A stretch of 57,506 nt of DNA, taken from contig JAHHIL010000032.1 in NCBI GenBank assembly GCA_019358975.1, forward strand, positions 1-57,506. The letters are read 5' to 3'. The DNA comes from Trichocoleus desertorum ATA4-8-CV12. Lineage in GTDB: Bacteria > Cyanobacteriota > Cyanobacteriia > FACHB-46. The translations under genes were made by a program, and so were the position numbers. Below the pieces are notes generated by a model. The model made no database searches and had not been told where the DNA came from. It was given only the letters and a program-made list of their open reading frames with translations. Shown one piece after another: positions 24,781 through 32,975 of this stretch (within the stretch, counting starts at the first letter, position 1; each line of letters starts with the position of its first letter).

Positions 24781-25326
24781 CTATTTCAGTTTTTGTTTGA
24801 TGAATCCGGTGATTTGAGCGAGTTGTTTTTTCAAGCTGTCGATGTCTGTCTGCATCTGGTCGAGCTTAGCGTTGAGGGCTGGGATGGCTGAGCTAGGGGT
24901 ACCTGTAGCAGTGGGGGAAGGTTTGGTGGCGATCGCGGCTGGTTTTGGCTTTCTGGATTTGGCGATCGCTGATCGCAAGGCTCCGATTAAGGCTTTTTGC
25001 CCGAAAGGTTTCTCAATGAACTCGAAGCGATCGAATAAGTCTGGTACTTTCTCAACCACTTCTTCTTTGCGTCCTGACATCAATACGAGGGGGATGCTTT
25101 GCAGTTCTGGTTGAGCTTGCATCTGCTCTAAAACTTCCCAACCGTTCATGCGAGGCATGAAAAAATCTAGTAATACGATGTTGGGACGAATTTCACGAAT
25201 TAAATCTAGGCCCTCAACTCCATCTTTGGCTTCTAAAAATTCAAAGCTGCCTTGTGGCAACATGTCGCGCACTTGCATGCGAATGGTTTTTCCATCATCG
25301 ATGACTAAAATTTTTTGATTTGCCAT
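24781..25326 (-). CDS. Response regulator (receiver plus coiled coil)
   Basis: A 181-aa protein. Residues 1-120 are a CheY-like receiver: ILVIDDGKTIRMQVRDML (acidic pair, Asp11-Asp12 region), phospho-acceptor in NIVLLDFFMPRMNGWE (Asp near 54), VLMSGRKEEV and the conserved Lys in FIEKPFGQKAL. After a proline-rich linker, residues about 150-181 (LNAKLDQMQTDIDSLKKQLAQ) form a short coiled coil, likely for oligomerisation. No DNA-binding or enzymatic output domain is seen. This architecture resembles pilus/taxis-type regulators in cyanobacteria, but its kinase is not adjacent. Confidence 0.88.
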   Translation of the reverse strand: MANQKILVIDDGKTIRMQVRDMLPQGSFEFLEAKDGVEGLDLIREIRPNIVLLDFFMPRMNGWEVLEQMQAQPELQSIPLVLMSGRKEEVVEKVPDLFDRFEFIEKPFGQKALIGALRSAIAKSRKPKPAAIATKPSPTATGTPSSAIPALNAKLDQMQTDIDSLKKQLAQITGFIKQKLK

Positions 25327-25636
25327 GACTAATTACTAAAAGTTGAGGGCAGATTGTAATGCCTGAATCTAGGATTAAGTTCAGCTCCCTGAGGCCATCA
25401 GTGACCAATATTACTGTCAGTGCAGAACTTGGCTGCGGCCCTTGGATTTGCTGTTCTTCTTAGCATTCCCTTCCTAACAATCATTGAAACTAGAAATTCA
25501 AATGAGAGGTGGAGGGCGATCGCTCCTACGGTTAGGTTGAGATTGAATCTGCTAGAGTTTTCACTTTTCTCAGCGATTAATCAGCAGGTTGAAACAATTT
25601 TTAGTAATTTATCTTGAGGAATTTGCTTCCAAAGAA
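25327..25636. other. Intergenic region, no credible gene
   Basis: About 310 bp. A 65-codon open frame on the plus strand (25420-25617) begins with a hydrophobic stretch but has no start context or recognisable family, so I do not call it. A HIP1 site is at about 25517. Confidence 0.35.
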
Positions 25637-25681
25637 AACTGCACCAATGACACCGAAAGGGTGATGATCACGGGTGCAGTT
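25637..25681 (-). terminator. Hairpin downstream of the helical carotenoid protein gene
   Basis: Arms 25637-25645 (AACTGCACC) and 25673-25681 (GGTGCAGTT) pair over 9 bp, with an inner CACC-gaaa-GGGTG helix. On the minus strand the arm is followed by TTCTTT. It sits about 110 bp beyond the minus-strand stop, which is far for an intrinsic terminator, so the role is tentative. Confidence 0.45.
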
Positions 25682-25789
25682 GAGTGATTTTGGAAGGGAA
25701 TGCGATTTAAAGAGTGATTGAAAGATTTGAGAGAGCTGAAGAACTCAGCTTGCTACCAAAAATTTTGATTTGAAAGCTCTGAGGTTAAC

Positions 25790-26305
25790 TTACAAACCTG
25801 TTTCGCTGTCGTGCTCAGCGGTTGCAGAGTCAACGCCCATTGGGGAAACCAGGTCACGGAAGAGGGTGATTTGCTGCTGGAACTCTAGCCCTTTGATTTG
25901 CTCTAGCAGATTTTGAGCTTCAGGCGCAAGTTGATAGTCGGCAGGCAGTGGACTGATAGTGCCAGCGTCCATACCTTGAGCCAAACGGTACCAGAACAAC
26001 AACTTGGTGGTGTCGCCTATAGAGCCATACTCACGAGCCAGCAGACCGTTTTTGTGTGTGATTAAATCACGTTGCAGTTGCAGCTGTTCTTCATGGGACA
26101 TGTCCTTGACTTGGTTGAACAAGCCCTCAGCAATTTCGGGAGAAACAGTGCTAGCGCCAGGAGCAGCAGGCGTAATGGCCCCGCCCATCTCTTTGTAAAT
26201 GAAGTAGAACAGCGCCAATTGCTGATCTACATCTAAGCTTTGGAAGGCTTCTACATTGCTTCTAATCGTTTCGTCTTTCGTGAAGGTCATCGGGATCTCA
26301 TTCAT
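25790..26305 (-). CDS. Helical carotenoid protein (OCP N-terminal domain homologue)
   Basis: The 171-aa product matches only the all-helical N-terminal domain of orange carotenoid protein. Alignment by eye gives LALFYFIYKEMG for OCP LALIWFAYLEMG, so Tyr44 is kept and Trp41 is replaced by Tyr. LLFWYRLAQGMDAG keeps Trp110. QQITLFRDLVSPMG keeps the Arg of OCP position 155, which contacts the phycobilisome. Such stand-alone proteins bind a carotenoid and act as singlet-oxygen quenchers or, in some clades, phycobilisome quenchers. I chose ATG 26303-26305 because AGGAG lies 5 nt upstream. A longer start at 26350 is less likely. No CTD homologue is nearby. Confidence 0.9.
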   Translation of the reverse strand: MNEIPMTFTKDETIRSNVEAFQSLDVDQQLALFYFIYKEMGGAITPAAPGASTVSPEIAEGLFNQVKDMSHEEQLQLQRDLITHKNGLLAREYGSIGDTTKLLFWYRLAQGMDAGTISPLPADYQLAPEAQNLLEQIKGLEFQQQITLFRDLVSPMGVDSATAEHDSETGL

Positions 26306-26481
26306 GCAACTCCTGCAAGGTAACAGGGCATTTACATCTCTTAAACCCACTGAAGATAGAGGTGACCAAACCTTACTACAGACAGAGGAAAAGTTCTAAA
26401 GGAGGCAGAGTATGAGGGGTAGCAGGTCGCACTTTGTTTGCGGCTAGCAATTGATGGTCATTTCAACCAGGAGGGTCGCTT

Positions 26482-27360
26482 GTGAGTGGACGTTTAGCAG
26501 GCAAGGTCGCCATTATCACCGGAGCAGGCACAGGAATTGGCGAAGCGATCGCCCACAAGTTTTGTAAAGAAGGAGCCAAAGTAGTCCTGAATGGTTTGCC
26601 TAGCGATCCGCTCCAAGATGTCATGAATGCGATCGCTCAGCAGGGTGGTCAAGCCGTAGTCTACGCCGGAGATGTAGCAGAAGAATCTCAGGCCCAAGCT
26701 TGTGTCCAAGCCGCGATCGATGCTTATGGTCAACTAGACATCTTGGTGAATAATGCGGGTGTGTTTGTCGTTACCGCTGAAACTCAGGATTACCCAGTTG
26801 AAGACTTTGATCGCACCGTACGCATGAATCTTCGCTCCGTCTTCTTGATGACCAAGTATGCCTTACCCTACCTTCAGCAAACTCGCGGCAATATCGTCTC
26901 TGCTGGTTCAGAAGCTGGGTTTAATGGACTCGCTCAAAACACCACCTATGGCGGCACCAAAGGCTGGGTGCACTCCTTCATGAAAGGGGTAGCTGTCGAG
27001 CAAGCTCAGTATGGGGTTCGAGCCAATTGTGTTTGTCCTGGCCCGATCGACACTGCCTGGACGCACAAAGAAACAGGCCCGATGGATGCCGAGATGGAAG
27101 AAATGCTGATTCAAGCGACTCCAATGGCTCGCCGTGGCACTCCAGAAGAAATGGCCAATGTCTACGCCTTCCTTGCCTCCGATGAAGCCAGCTATGTGAC
27201 CGGAGCTTTATGGCTAGCTGATGGTGGAGTGACCGTTGCCAAAGGAGCCGTGGGTCAGAAAGTGCCAGAATCCCTGCGAGCAGAGCCTCAAGGCCAACTA
27301 CACCATCTTTCCCATGCCAAAGACGGTTTAAAGAATAAAGAGACTCGTTCTGTGAAGTAA
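26482..27360 (+). CDS. Short-chain dehydrogenase/reductase (SDR)
   Basis: A 292-aa classical SDR starting at GTG 26482, with GGAGGG eight bases upstream. Cofactor motif GAGTGIGEAIA (about 15-25), LVNNAGVF, MNLRSVFLM, Ser in IVSAGSEAGF and the catalytic YGGTK. The C-terminal part has the usual VCPGPIDTAWT, SDEASYVTGALWLADGG, then a 30-residue extra tail rich in Lys. The pattern resembles FabG-like and glucose dehydrogenase-like enzymes, so the substrate cannot be assigned. It is followed after 40 bp by another SDR on the same strand, probably one operon. Confidence 0.9.
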   Translation: MSGRLAGKVAIITGAGTGIGEAIAHKFCKEGAKVVLNGLPSDPLQDVMNAIAQQGGQAVVYAGDVAEESQAQACVQAAIDAYGQLDILVNNAGVFVVTAETQDYPVEDFDRTVRMNLRSVFLMTKYALPYLQQTRGNIVSAGSEAGFNGLAQNTTYGGTKGWVHSFMKGVAVEQAQYGVRANCVCPGPIDTAWTHKETGPMDAEMEEMLIQATPMARRGTPEEMANVYAFLASDEASYVTGALWLADGGVTVAKGAVGQKVPESLRAEPQGQLHHLSHAKDGLKNKETRSVK

Positions 27361-27400
27361 GCGATCGCTACTAGTCGTCCATTTTAGGAGAGCAAGTTGT

Positions 27401-28183
27401 ATGCAACTGACAGGGAAAGTAGCGCTAGTCACAGGAGCAGGATCGGGGATTGGTAAAGCCGCAGCTCAACTCCTGGCAAAAGAAGGAGCCAAAATAGCTG
27501 CCTTGGGCCGCAGTAACGATGATATTCAACAGACCCTAGCAGAGATTCAAAAATCCGGGGGAGAAGCCATCCCAGTGCTAGCTGACATCTCTCAACCTGA
27601 GGCAATGCAGCAAGCGATTCAGGCGATCGCAGACCAATGGGGCAGGCTAGATATCGTCTTTGCCAACGCGGGTATCAACGGCGTCTGGACCTCCTTAGAA
27701 GAACTAGAACCCGACGAGTGGGATAAAACCCTCAACATCAACCTCAAAGGCACCTTTCTCACCGTTAAATACGCCATCCCGCTGCTGAAAAAACAAGGCG
27801 GCTCCGTGATTATCACTTCCTCCGTCAACGGCACCCGCATGTTCAGCAATACTGGAGCTACTGCCTACGCCTGTTCCAAAGCAGGGCAAGTCGCCTTCAC
27901 CAAAATGGCCGCCCTGGAACTCGCCGAGCACCAGATTCGCGTCAACGTCATCTGCCCCGGAGCCATCACCACCAACATCGACGAAAACACCGAGCGCCGC
28001 GACCTCGAAGACATCCAAGAACCCGTCGAATTCCCCGAAGGCAAAATTCCCCTGACCGACGGCAAACCAGGCACCTCCGAACAAGTCGCCCAACTCGTCC
28101 TCTTCCTCGCCTCCGACAACTCCAGCCACATCACAGGCACCGAAGTTTGGATCGATGGTGCCCAATCCTTGTTGCAGGGATAG
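27401..28183 (+). CDS. Short-chain dehydrogenase/reductase (SDR)
   Basis: A 260-aa classical SDR: GAGSGIGKAAAQLLAKEG (cofactor, about 12-29), VFANAGING, LNINLKGTFLTV, catalytic Ser in VIITSSVNGTR and YACSK as Tyr-x3-Lys. VNVICPGAITTNI and SDNSSHITGTEVWIDGA close the core. It is only moderately similar to the SDR just upstream, so the pair is not a recent duplication. GGAGAGC sits about 9 bases before the ATG. From the middle of the gene onward the third codon position is strongly C-rich, more than in its neighbour. Confidence 0.9.
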   Translation: MQLTGKVALVTGAGSGIGKAAAQLLAKEGAKIAALGRSNDDIQQTLAEIQKSGGEAIPVLADISQPEAMQQAIQAIADQWGRLDIVFANAGINGVWTSLEELEPDEWDKTLNINLKGTFLTVKYAIPLLKKQGGSVIITSSVNGTRMFSNTGATAYACSKAGQVAFTKMAALELAEHQIRVNVICPGAITTNIDENTERRDLEDIQEPVEFPEGKIPLTDGKPGTSEQVAQLVLFLASDNSSHITGTEVWIDGAQSLLQG

Positions 28184-28205
28184 TGTAGAGCTTATGGCTT
28201 AGAGA

Positions 28206-28240
28206 CCTAACCCCCAGCCCCTTCCCTATGAGGGAAGGGG
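28206..28240. repeat. CCCCAGCCCCTTCCC hairpin repeat
   Basis: CTAACCCCCAGCCCCTTCCC is followed by TATGAGGGAAGGGG, forming CCCCTTCCCTatgAGGGAAGGGG. Close relative of the element at about 15833-15866. It may act as the terminator of the SDR pair. Confidence 0.7.
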
Positions 28241-28274
28241 AGCCAGCAGTAAAACAAAACTAACTACCTTACAC

Positions 28275-28357
28275 AAGAGTTACCTCTGGAGGGGGTCTGG
28301 GGGACGCAGCCGTCCCTCAGCGGGGGTTTGGGGGCGAGTGCCCCCAAGGGCTCGGAT
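28275..28357 (+). repeat. Dispersed ~80-bp GC-rich repeat, copy C (inverted)
   Basis: Reverse complement of copies A and B: CAAGAGTTACCTCTGGAGGG, GGTCTGGGGGACGCAGCCGT and GTTTGGGGGCGAGTGCCCCC. It shares the outer CTCTTG / CAAGAG part with copy A, so A and C are most alike. It ends 40 bp before the GH31 start. Confidence 0.85.
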
Positions 28358-28397
28358 TTCCAAAGAATCAAACCGAGAACAATCAGGTTAAACCCAC

Positions 28398-30734
28398 ATG
28401 CCACAAGTATTTGGAAAACTCCCCACCACCGCTCAACCCTGGTCCACCATCGGCGCAGTTCAATCCATCCAAAAAGACGATCGCACCCTTTACCTCGATT
28501 GCGGTGGCCCCCAACTCGCGATCGCCATTCTCGCCCCCAACCTGATTCGCGTCCGCCTTGCCCCCACAGGCAACTTCCAACCTCGCCGCTCCTGGGCCGT
28601 CACCAAAGATGACCATGACTGGTCCGCCATCTCCTTCGACTTTGAGGAAACTCCCAACACCCTCGAAATCAAAACCGAGCAGATCCGCCTCTCCATCCAG
28701 CGAGACACCGCCCAAATCACCTGTTTTGACCCCCAAAATCGTCCCTTCGCCCAAGATATTGCTCCCGGTATGGCTTGGCGAACAGGTGCGATCGCCACTT
28801 GGAAACAGATTGAAGCCGAGGAACACTTCTACGGCTTTGGTGAACGCACCGGATTCCTCGACAAACTCTCCGAAGTCCAGACTAACTGGACCACAGACGC
28901 TCTCGACTACGACGCTCTCAGCGATGAGATGTACCAAGCCATTCCTGTCTTCATGGTGCTGCGACCAGAAGTAGGATATGGCATCTTCTTCAACACCACC
29001 TACTGGAGCCAGTTTGACATTGGCGCAGATCAACCCGGTGTCTGGCGAATGGAAACCCGTGGCCCCGAACTCGACTACTACATCATCTACGGCCCCACCC
29101 CAGCCCAGATCATCCACACCTACACGGAGCTAACCGGACGGATGTCTCTGCCGCCTCAGTGGGCAATGGGCTACCACCAATGCCGCTGGAGCTATGAATC
29201 TGAAGATGTAGTGCAAAAAATCGCCCATGAGTTTCGTCAGCGTCGCCTTCCCTGCGATGTCATCCACCTTGACATCGACTACATGAATGGCTATCGCGTC
29301 TTCACTTGGAGCCCCAAGCGCTTTCCCCATCCCGATAAACTGCTGCGTAACTTGGCTGAAGATGGCTTTAAGACTGTAACCATCGTTGATCCAGGGGTGA
29401 AATACGAGCCAGAAGCCGACTATGCCGTGTTTGACCAAGGACTAGAGAAAGACTACTTTGTGCGGAAACCAGATGGACAGCTATTTCATGGTTATGTCTG
29501 GCCTAGCAAAGCTGTATTTCCCGACTTTTTGCAACCAGAAGTTCGCAGTTGGTGGGCTGACTGGCATAAAAACCTAACTGAAGTAGGGGTCGCAGGTATA
29601 TGGAACGATATGAACGAGCCTGCCCTCGACGATCGCCCCTTTGGAGATAATGGCAACAAAATTTGGTTTCCCCTGGATGCACCGCAAGGCCCAACCAATG
29701 AGCAGGCTACCCACGCAGAAACCCACAACCTCTACGGCTTGAACATGGCTCAAGCTTCAGCCGAGGCTTTAGAAAAGCTTCGCCCTACAGAACGCTCTTT
29801 CGTACTGACGCGATCGGGTTATGCGGGTGTACAGCGTTGGTCCTCCGTATGGATGGGAGATAACCAGTCGTTGTGGGAGCATTTGGAAATGTCTTTACCG
29901 ATGCTCTGCAATATGGGGCTTTCGGGTGTGCCTTTCGTCGGGTGTGATATTGGGGGGTTTGCAGGCAATGCCACGGCAGAGTTATTTGCACGCTGGATGC
30001 AAGTCGGCATGCTATATCCCTTAATGCGAGGACACTCCTCAATGGGAACGGCACAACACGAACCGTGGGTATTTGGCGATCGCGTAGAAGCCATCTGCCG
30101 CGAATATATTGAACTGCGCTATCGGTTGCTGCCCTACCTCTACAGCTTGTTCTGGTCAGCCGCAAACACAGGAGAACCCATTCTGCGACCCTTGCTCTAT
30201 CAGTATCCCAACGACCCCAAAACCTACAGTCTGTACGACCAAGTGTTACTCGGTCCTTCCTTGATGGCAGCACCAGTTTACCGTCCTGGGATCGAGTGTC
30301 GAGCCGTTTATTTGCCAGCAGGGACTTGGTACGACTGGTGGAGCGGAGAACAGTTTGAAGGACCGACACACATTCTGGCCGATGCTCCGTTAGAACGGAT
30401 GCCACTCTATGTCTCCGCTGGCAGTATTATCCCGATGGCTCCGGTGATGCAGTATGTGGGTGAGCGATCGCTAGACGAACTCAGGCTACGGATCTGGCCT
30501 GGAACTGGTGAGTGGACTCATTATGAAGACGATGGCCGTACCTTTGAGTACCGAGATGGTGCTTGGGCCACCAGTCACTATCGCGTCTTCCCAGAAGGCC
30601 AACAAACCGTGGTAGAGATTGCAGCGCGGCAAGGAAACTGGACACCAAGCGATCGCGAGGTGATTGTAGAACTGGTTGGCGTGGGTGAACAGCGCTTTCA
30701 GGATGACGGCAGCGATCGCCGTTTAACCTTCTAA
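28398..30734 (+). CDS. GH31-family alpha-glucosidase
   Basis: A 778-aa protein. Residues about 20-230 form the N-terminal beta-sandwich, including FYGFGERTGFLDK. The (beta/alpha)8 barrel follows: LPPQWAMGYHQCRWSYESED, CDVIHLDIDYMNGYRVFTW, and the nucleophile in GIWNDMNEP (Asp404). The acid/base Asp is in WMGDNQSLWEHLEMSLPM near 485, with RGHSSMGTAQHEPW further on. C-terminal beta domains include VLLGPSLMAAPVY and YEDDGRTFEY. The family hydrolyses alpha-glucosides, mostly alpha-1,4, releasing glucose. There is no signal peptide, so it acts in the cytoplasm, perhaps on glycogen-derived or imported oligosaccharides. No strong ribosome-binding site precedes the ATG. Confidence 0.93.
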   Translation: MPQVFGKLPTTAQPWSTIGAVQSIQKDDRTLYLDCGGPQLAIAILAPNLIRVRLAPTGNFQPRRSWAVTKDDHDWSAISFDFEETPNTLEIKTEQIRLSIQRDTAQITCFDPQNRPFAQDIAPGMAWRTGAIATWKQIEAEEHFYGFGERTGFLDKLSEVQTNWTTDALDYDALSDEMYQAIPVFMVLRPEVGYGIFFNTTYWSQFDIGADQPGVWRMETRGPELDYYIIYGPTPAQIIHTYTELTGRMSLPPQWAMGYHQCRWSYESEDVVQKIAHEFRQRRLPCDVIHLDIDYMNGYRVFTWSPKRFPHPDKLLRNLAEDGFKTVTIVDPGVKYEPEADYAVFDQGLEKDYFVRKPDGQLFHGYVWPSKAVFPDFLQPEVRSWWADWHKNLTEVGVAGIWNDMNEPALDDRPFGDNGNKIWFPLDAPQGPTNEQATHAETHNLYGLNMAQASAEALEKLRPTERSFVLTRSGYAGVQRWSSVWMGDNQSLWEHLEMSLPMLCNMGLSGVPFVGCDIGGFAGNATAELFARWMQVGMLYPLMRGHSSMGTAQHEPWVFGDRVEAICREYIELRYRLLPYLYSLFWSAANTGEPILRPLLYQYPNDPKTYSLYDQVLLGPSLMAAPVYRPGIECRAVYLPAGTWYDWWSGEQFEGPTHILADAPLERMPLYVSAGSIIPMAPVMQYVGERSLDELRLRIWPGTGEWTHYEDDGRTFEYRDGAWATSHYRVFPEGQQTVVEIAARQGNWTPSDREVIVELVGVGEQRFQDDGSDRRLTF

Positions 30735-30740
30735 GTCAAT

Positions 30741-31085
30741 CTATTGCTGTCGCAGAATATCCGCAGGACAGCGAAACCAACAGTCTGGCCCTTGGATATG
30801 CAAATGAGCGGGCGTATCTGCAACCTTCAATAATTTGTTAGCCAGACTCGTGCAGCGCTTGAGCAATCGATCTGTCACAACAATCGTGGGACACATCACC
30901 AACAACACAGTAACATCATTCGCTTCTTCTACAATGCCCCACTCCGAGAGACTGAGCAAAGCTCTCAAGGCTCCATCGCAGGATTGGTAAAAGCGTTGCT
31001 GAGTGCTAATCACAGCTCCCAGTTCTTTCGCTAGCATCCAGTCAGTTGGGCCTAAGGGTTGGGGTTGGTCGTCAGGGTGCCTCAT
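30741..31085 (-). CDS. Hypothetical 114-aa protein
   Basis: I recognise no family. The product has several internal hydrophobic stretches (VTVLLVMCPTIVVTDRLL) but no clear membrane protein pattern, and ends with a region rich in Cys, Trp and Pro (GPDCWFRCPADIL). It ends 6 bp from the convergent GH31 stop and starts at ATG 31083-31085. Lack of a better frame and the tight convergent packing make it probably real. Confidence 0.5.
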   Translation of the reverse strand: MRHPDDQPQPLGPTDWMLAKELGAVISTQQRFYQSCDGALRALLSLSEWGIVEEANDVTVLLVMCPTIVVTDRLLKRCTSLANKLLKVADTPAHLHIQGPDCWFRCPADILRQQ

Positions 31086-31169
31086 GCTGTTTTTTCTACA
31101 AGGGGCTAGGGCTGAATTGCTGCACGGTACCGTGTCAGTATGCCCACCCCAGGTAGCGAGATCGCATGG

Positions 31170-31661
31170 CTACGCCTCGTACTTCTGGCGATGCTCGGCT
31201 AAGAGTTGCAGATAATGCGAGTTAGTTTTGGCTTGAACCCATTTCTCCTTAAAGATTGCCGCCGATTCTGCCTTCACTGGATCTACTTCGTAAGGCAAGA
31301 CTTCTTGTCGTGCCACTTTTTCAGCGGCTTCAGAACCCGCTTTTTGGGGATTTGTTTGATACTTTTTGCCACTTTTATGGTTGGCGTAACGGCGCGATCG
31401 CGTATATCCCATTTGCAAAAATTTCCGAGCCATATCTGCCCCAACAAAATCTCTCTGTTGCAGATAGTCCAGAAACATTTGATAAATCGTTTCGCTAGAC
31501 TGTTTAGCGATCGCAGGAGTTTTGAAACGCCAGTGAGGCAAGATTTCTGACTTGTACGGCTCTACCATCAGCACACCCTGCTCTCCTTTGCCGATGCGGT
31601 ACAGTTCCGGATGCTGACGAAAATCAATGGTTTTGAAGTCCAAAGAATAATCAAATGACAT
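31170..31661 (-). CDS. DUF4385-family protein
   Basis: A 163-aa protein whose sequence fits the DUF4385 family as I remember it: FDYSLDFKTIDFRQHPELYR at the N-terminus, GEQGVLMVEPYKSEILPHW, FKTPAIA, then FVGADMARKFLQMGYTRSRRYANHK. The rest is charged and helical, ending with KEKWVQAKTNSHYLQLLAEH. The conserved Arg/Trp/Tyr residues hint at nucleic-acid or ligand binding, but function is unknown in the literature I recall. It is divergent from the VOC gene. Confidence 0.8.
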   Translation of the reverse strand: MSFDYSLDFKTIDFRQHPELYRIGKGEQGVLMVEPYKSEILPHWRFKTPAIAKQSSETIYQMFLDYLQQRDFVGADMARKFLQMGYTRSRRYANHKSGKKYQTNPQKAGSEAAEKVARQEVLPYEVDPVKAESAAIFKEKWVQAKTNSHYLQLLAEHRQKYEA

Positions 31662-31734
31662 GGTGACTTTAAGGCTGAAACTTTAGAGTGAAGAAAGTGC
31701 TGAACATGCGTCGTGAAATGGAGTAGTAGCCGCT

Positions 31735-32217
31735 ATGCAATCGAGTTCTCCAGTCTGCAATTCCACTTTGACTCCTGGCATCTTGCGTCGCATGCATCAC
31801 ATTGCTTTGAATGTGCAAGATCTCCAAGCCTCACGCCAGTTTTACGGCACCTGGCTGGGATTGCAAGAGCTAACCGGAGATGCGATTCCGAGTACCTTGC
31901 GATCGCTCGTGGAAGCAGGGAAAGTCGCCAACTTTGTTATGCCCGATGGCACTGTGCTCGATTTGTTTTGGGAACCCGATCTCACACCACCCGACCCAGA
32001 TCCCAGCCGAGGCTTTACCCGTGCCAATCATTTAGCCTTTGATATTGAGCCGCAATTATTTGACCAAGCCGTAACAGTGCTGCACCAAAATCAAGTCGCG
32101 ATCGCAGAAGGCCCAGTCACTCGCCCCACCGGACGCGGTATCTACTTTTATGACCCTGATGGCTTCTTGCTGGAGATTCGCTGCGACCCAGAACTAGATA
32201 CAAATACAAGTGCTTAA
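31735..32217 (+). CDS. VOC (glyoxalase/bleomycin-resistance) family protein
   Basis: The product has two betaalphabetabetabeta modules of the vicinal-oxygen-chelate fold: MHHIALNVQDLQASRQFYG (metal His region) and, in the second half, NHLAFDIEPQLFDQAVTVL, then GRGIYFYDPDGFLLEIRC, with the usual Glu ligand in LLEIR. The ATG at 31735 has GGAG eleven bases upstream; an internal ATG at 31792 (MHHIAL) is the alternative and starts exactly at the fold. Substrate unknown; VOC enzymes act on glutathione adducts, dioxygenation or fosfomycin-type compounds. Confidence 0.85.
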   Translation: MQSSSPVCNSTLTPGILRRMHHIALNVQDLQASRQFYGTWLGLQELTGDAIPSTLRSLVEAGKVANFVMPDGTVLDLFWEPDLTPPDPDPSRGFTRANHLAFDIEPQLFDQAVTVLHQNQVAIAEGPVTRPTGRGIYFYDPDGFLLEIRCDPELDTNTSA

Positions 32218-32223
32218 ATTGCT

Positions 32224-32505
32224 TTAGAAACTGCCTTCCCAATCAGGGCAAGTCCCTTGGTTTCCCCAACCATAGGGATGGAATCCACAAATCAACAGAT
32301 TACGGCTCTCAAAAGCGGTGCCATAAGCCACCCCATGATAGTGAGCGCAACCCTGGCAAGCTTTAGGGCGAGAAGGTGCAGTCTCAATAAACCCAACTTG
32401 CGATCGCAAAATTTGCTGCTTGCTCTGCTGTCTATGCCATTTCACATAGTCAGCTCTCCTAAAAAAATAGTTAGCCTTCTGAAACGGATCTTGAGTGGTC
32501 TGCAT
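32224..32505 (-). CDS. Small cysteine-containing protein, cyanobacterial
   Basis: A 93-aa product whose C-terminal half carries four cysteines as CQGCAHYHGVAYG, LLICGFHPYGW and GTCPDWE. The pattern CxxC...C...C with flanking His suggests a zinc or metal site. From memory, the motif LICGFHPYG-x-CPDW is found in many small cyanobacterial proteins of unknown function. The stop lies 7 bp from the convergent VOC stop. No signal peptide or membrane helix. Confidence 0.7.
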   Translation of the reverse strand: MQTTQDPFQKANYFFRRADYVKWHRQQSKQQILRSQVGFIETAPSRPKACQGCAHYHGVAYGTAFESRNLLICGFHPYGWGNQGTCPDWEGSF

Positions 32506-32975
32506 AAAAAGTTTCTATAGGAGGTTTTAGCTTCTAGCCTAACTAAGAAACTTCTGTTATCGCATCACTCTTAAGCATACTTATGCTCTATGGTGTGCCT
32601 AAAAGGCGTTGATTCTATCACTTCCCTAGGAAACGGATGCTAAAGCTTGGTCAGACTTTCTGATGTAATTTCTGGCGATCGCAGCCTCTACAAAACTCAA
32701 TCAATGTTTGTTTTAGAGTAGTATTTTAACCTCCATTCAAGAGACCGTTTGACTGAAAATTGTGTTAAAAAAACGAGTAAAAGTGCGAGTAAAAAGGTAT
32801 TTATACCTCCTTAATTAAGGCCAAATATTGAAATTAACTATGCCCCAAGCGGTACGAATGGATCTGCCACGTCTCTTAAGCTGAACGCAGGATTATAAAA
32901 ATCCCAGGTGAATTTTGAAATATTTTCTAACTTCACTGCGCTGGTTTGATTTAATAGGAGCCTGAGGTCAGAAGT
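32506..32975. other. AT-rich intergenic region before the Mn-catalase gene
   Basis: About 470 bp without a credible ORF, markedly AT-rich from 32690 to 32940. TAGGAG at 32955-32960 is the probable ribosome-binding site of the catalase gene. GATTATAAAAATC near 32890 could be a -10 region, but I cannot fix the promoter. Confidence 0.4.

Noticed and set aside
25420-25617. 65-aa plus-strand ORF with hydrophobic start
   Set aside because: No ribosome-binding site, no recognisable family, and the region is AT-rich intergenic sequence.
27704-28165. 153-aa minus-strand frame within the second SDR
   Set aside because: The opposite strand encodes a complete SDR with all motifs; this frame is a shadow of strongly biased third positions.
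28383-29117. 244-aa minus-strand frame opposite GH31
   Set aside because: The plus strand encodes a full GH31 enzyme; the frame is Gly/Val/Asp-rich shadow sequence.
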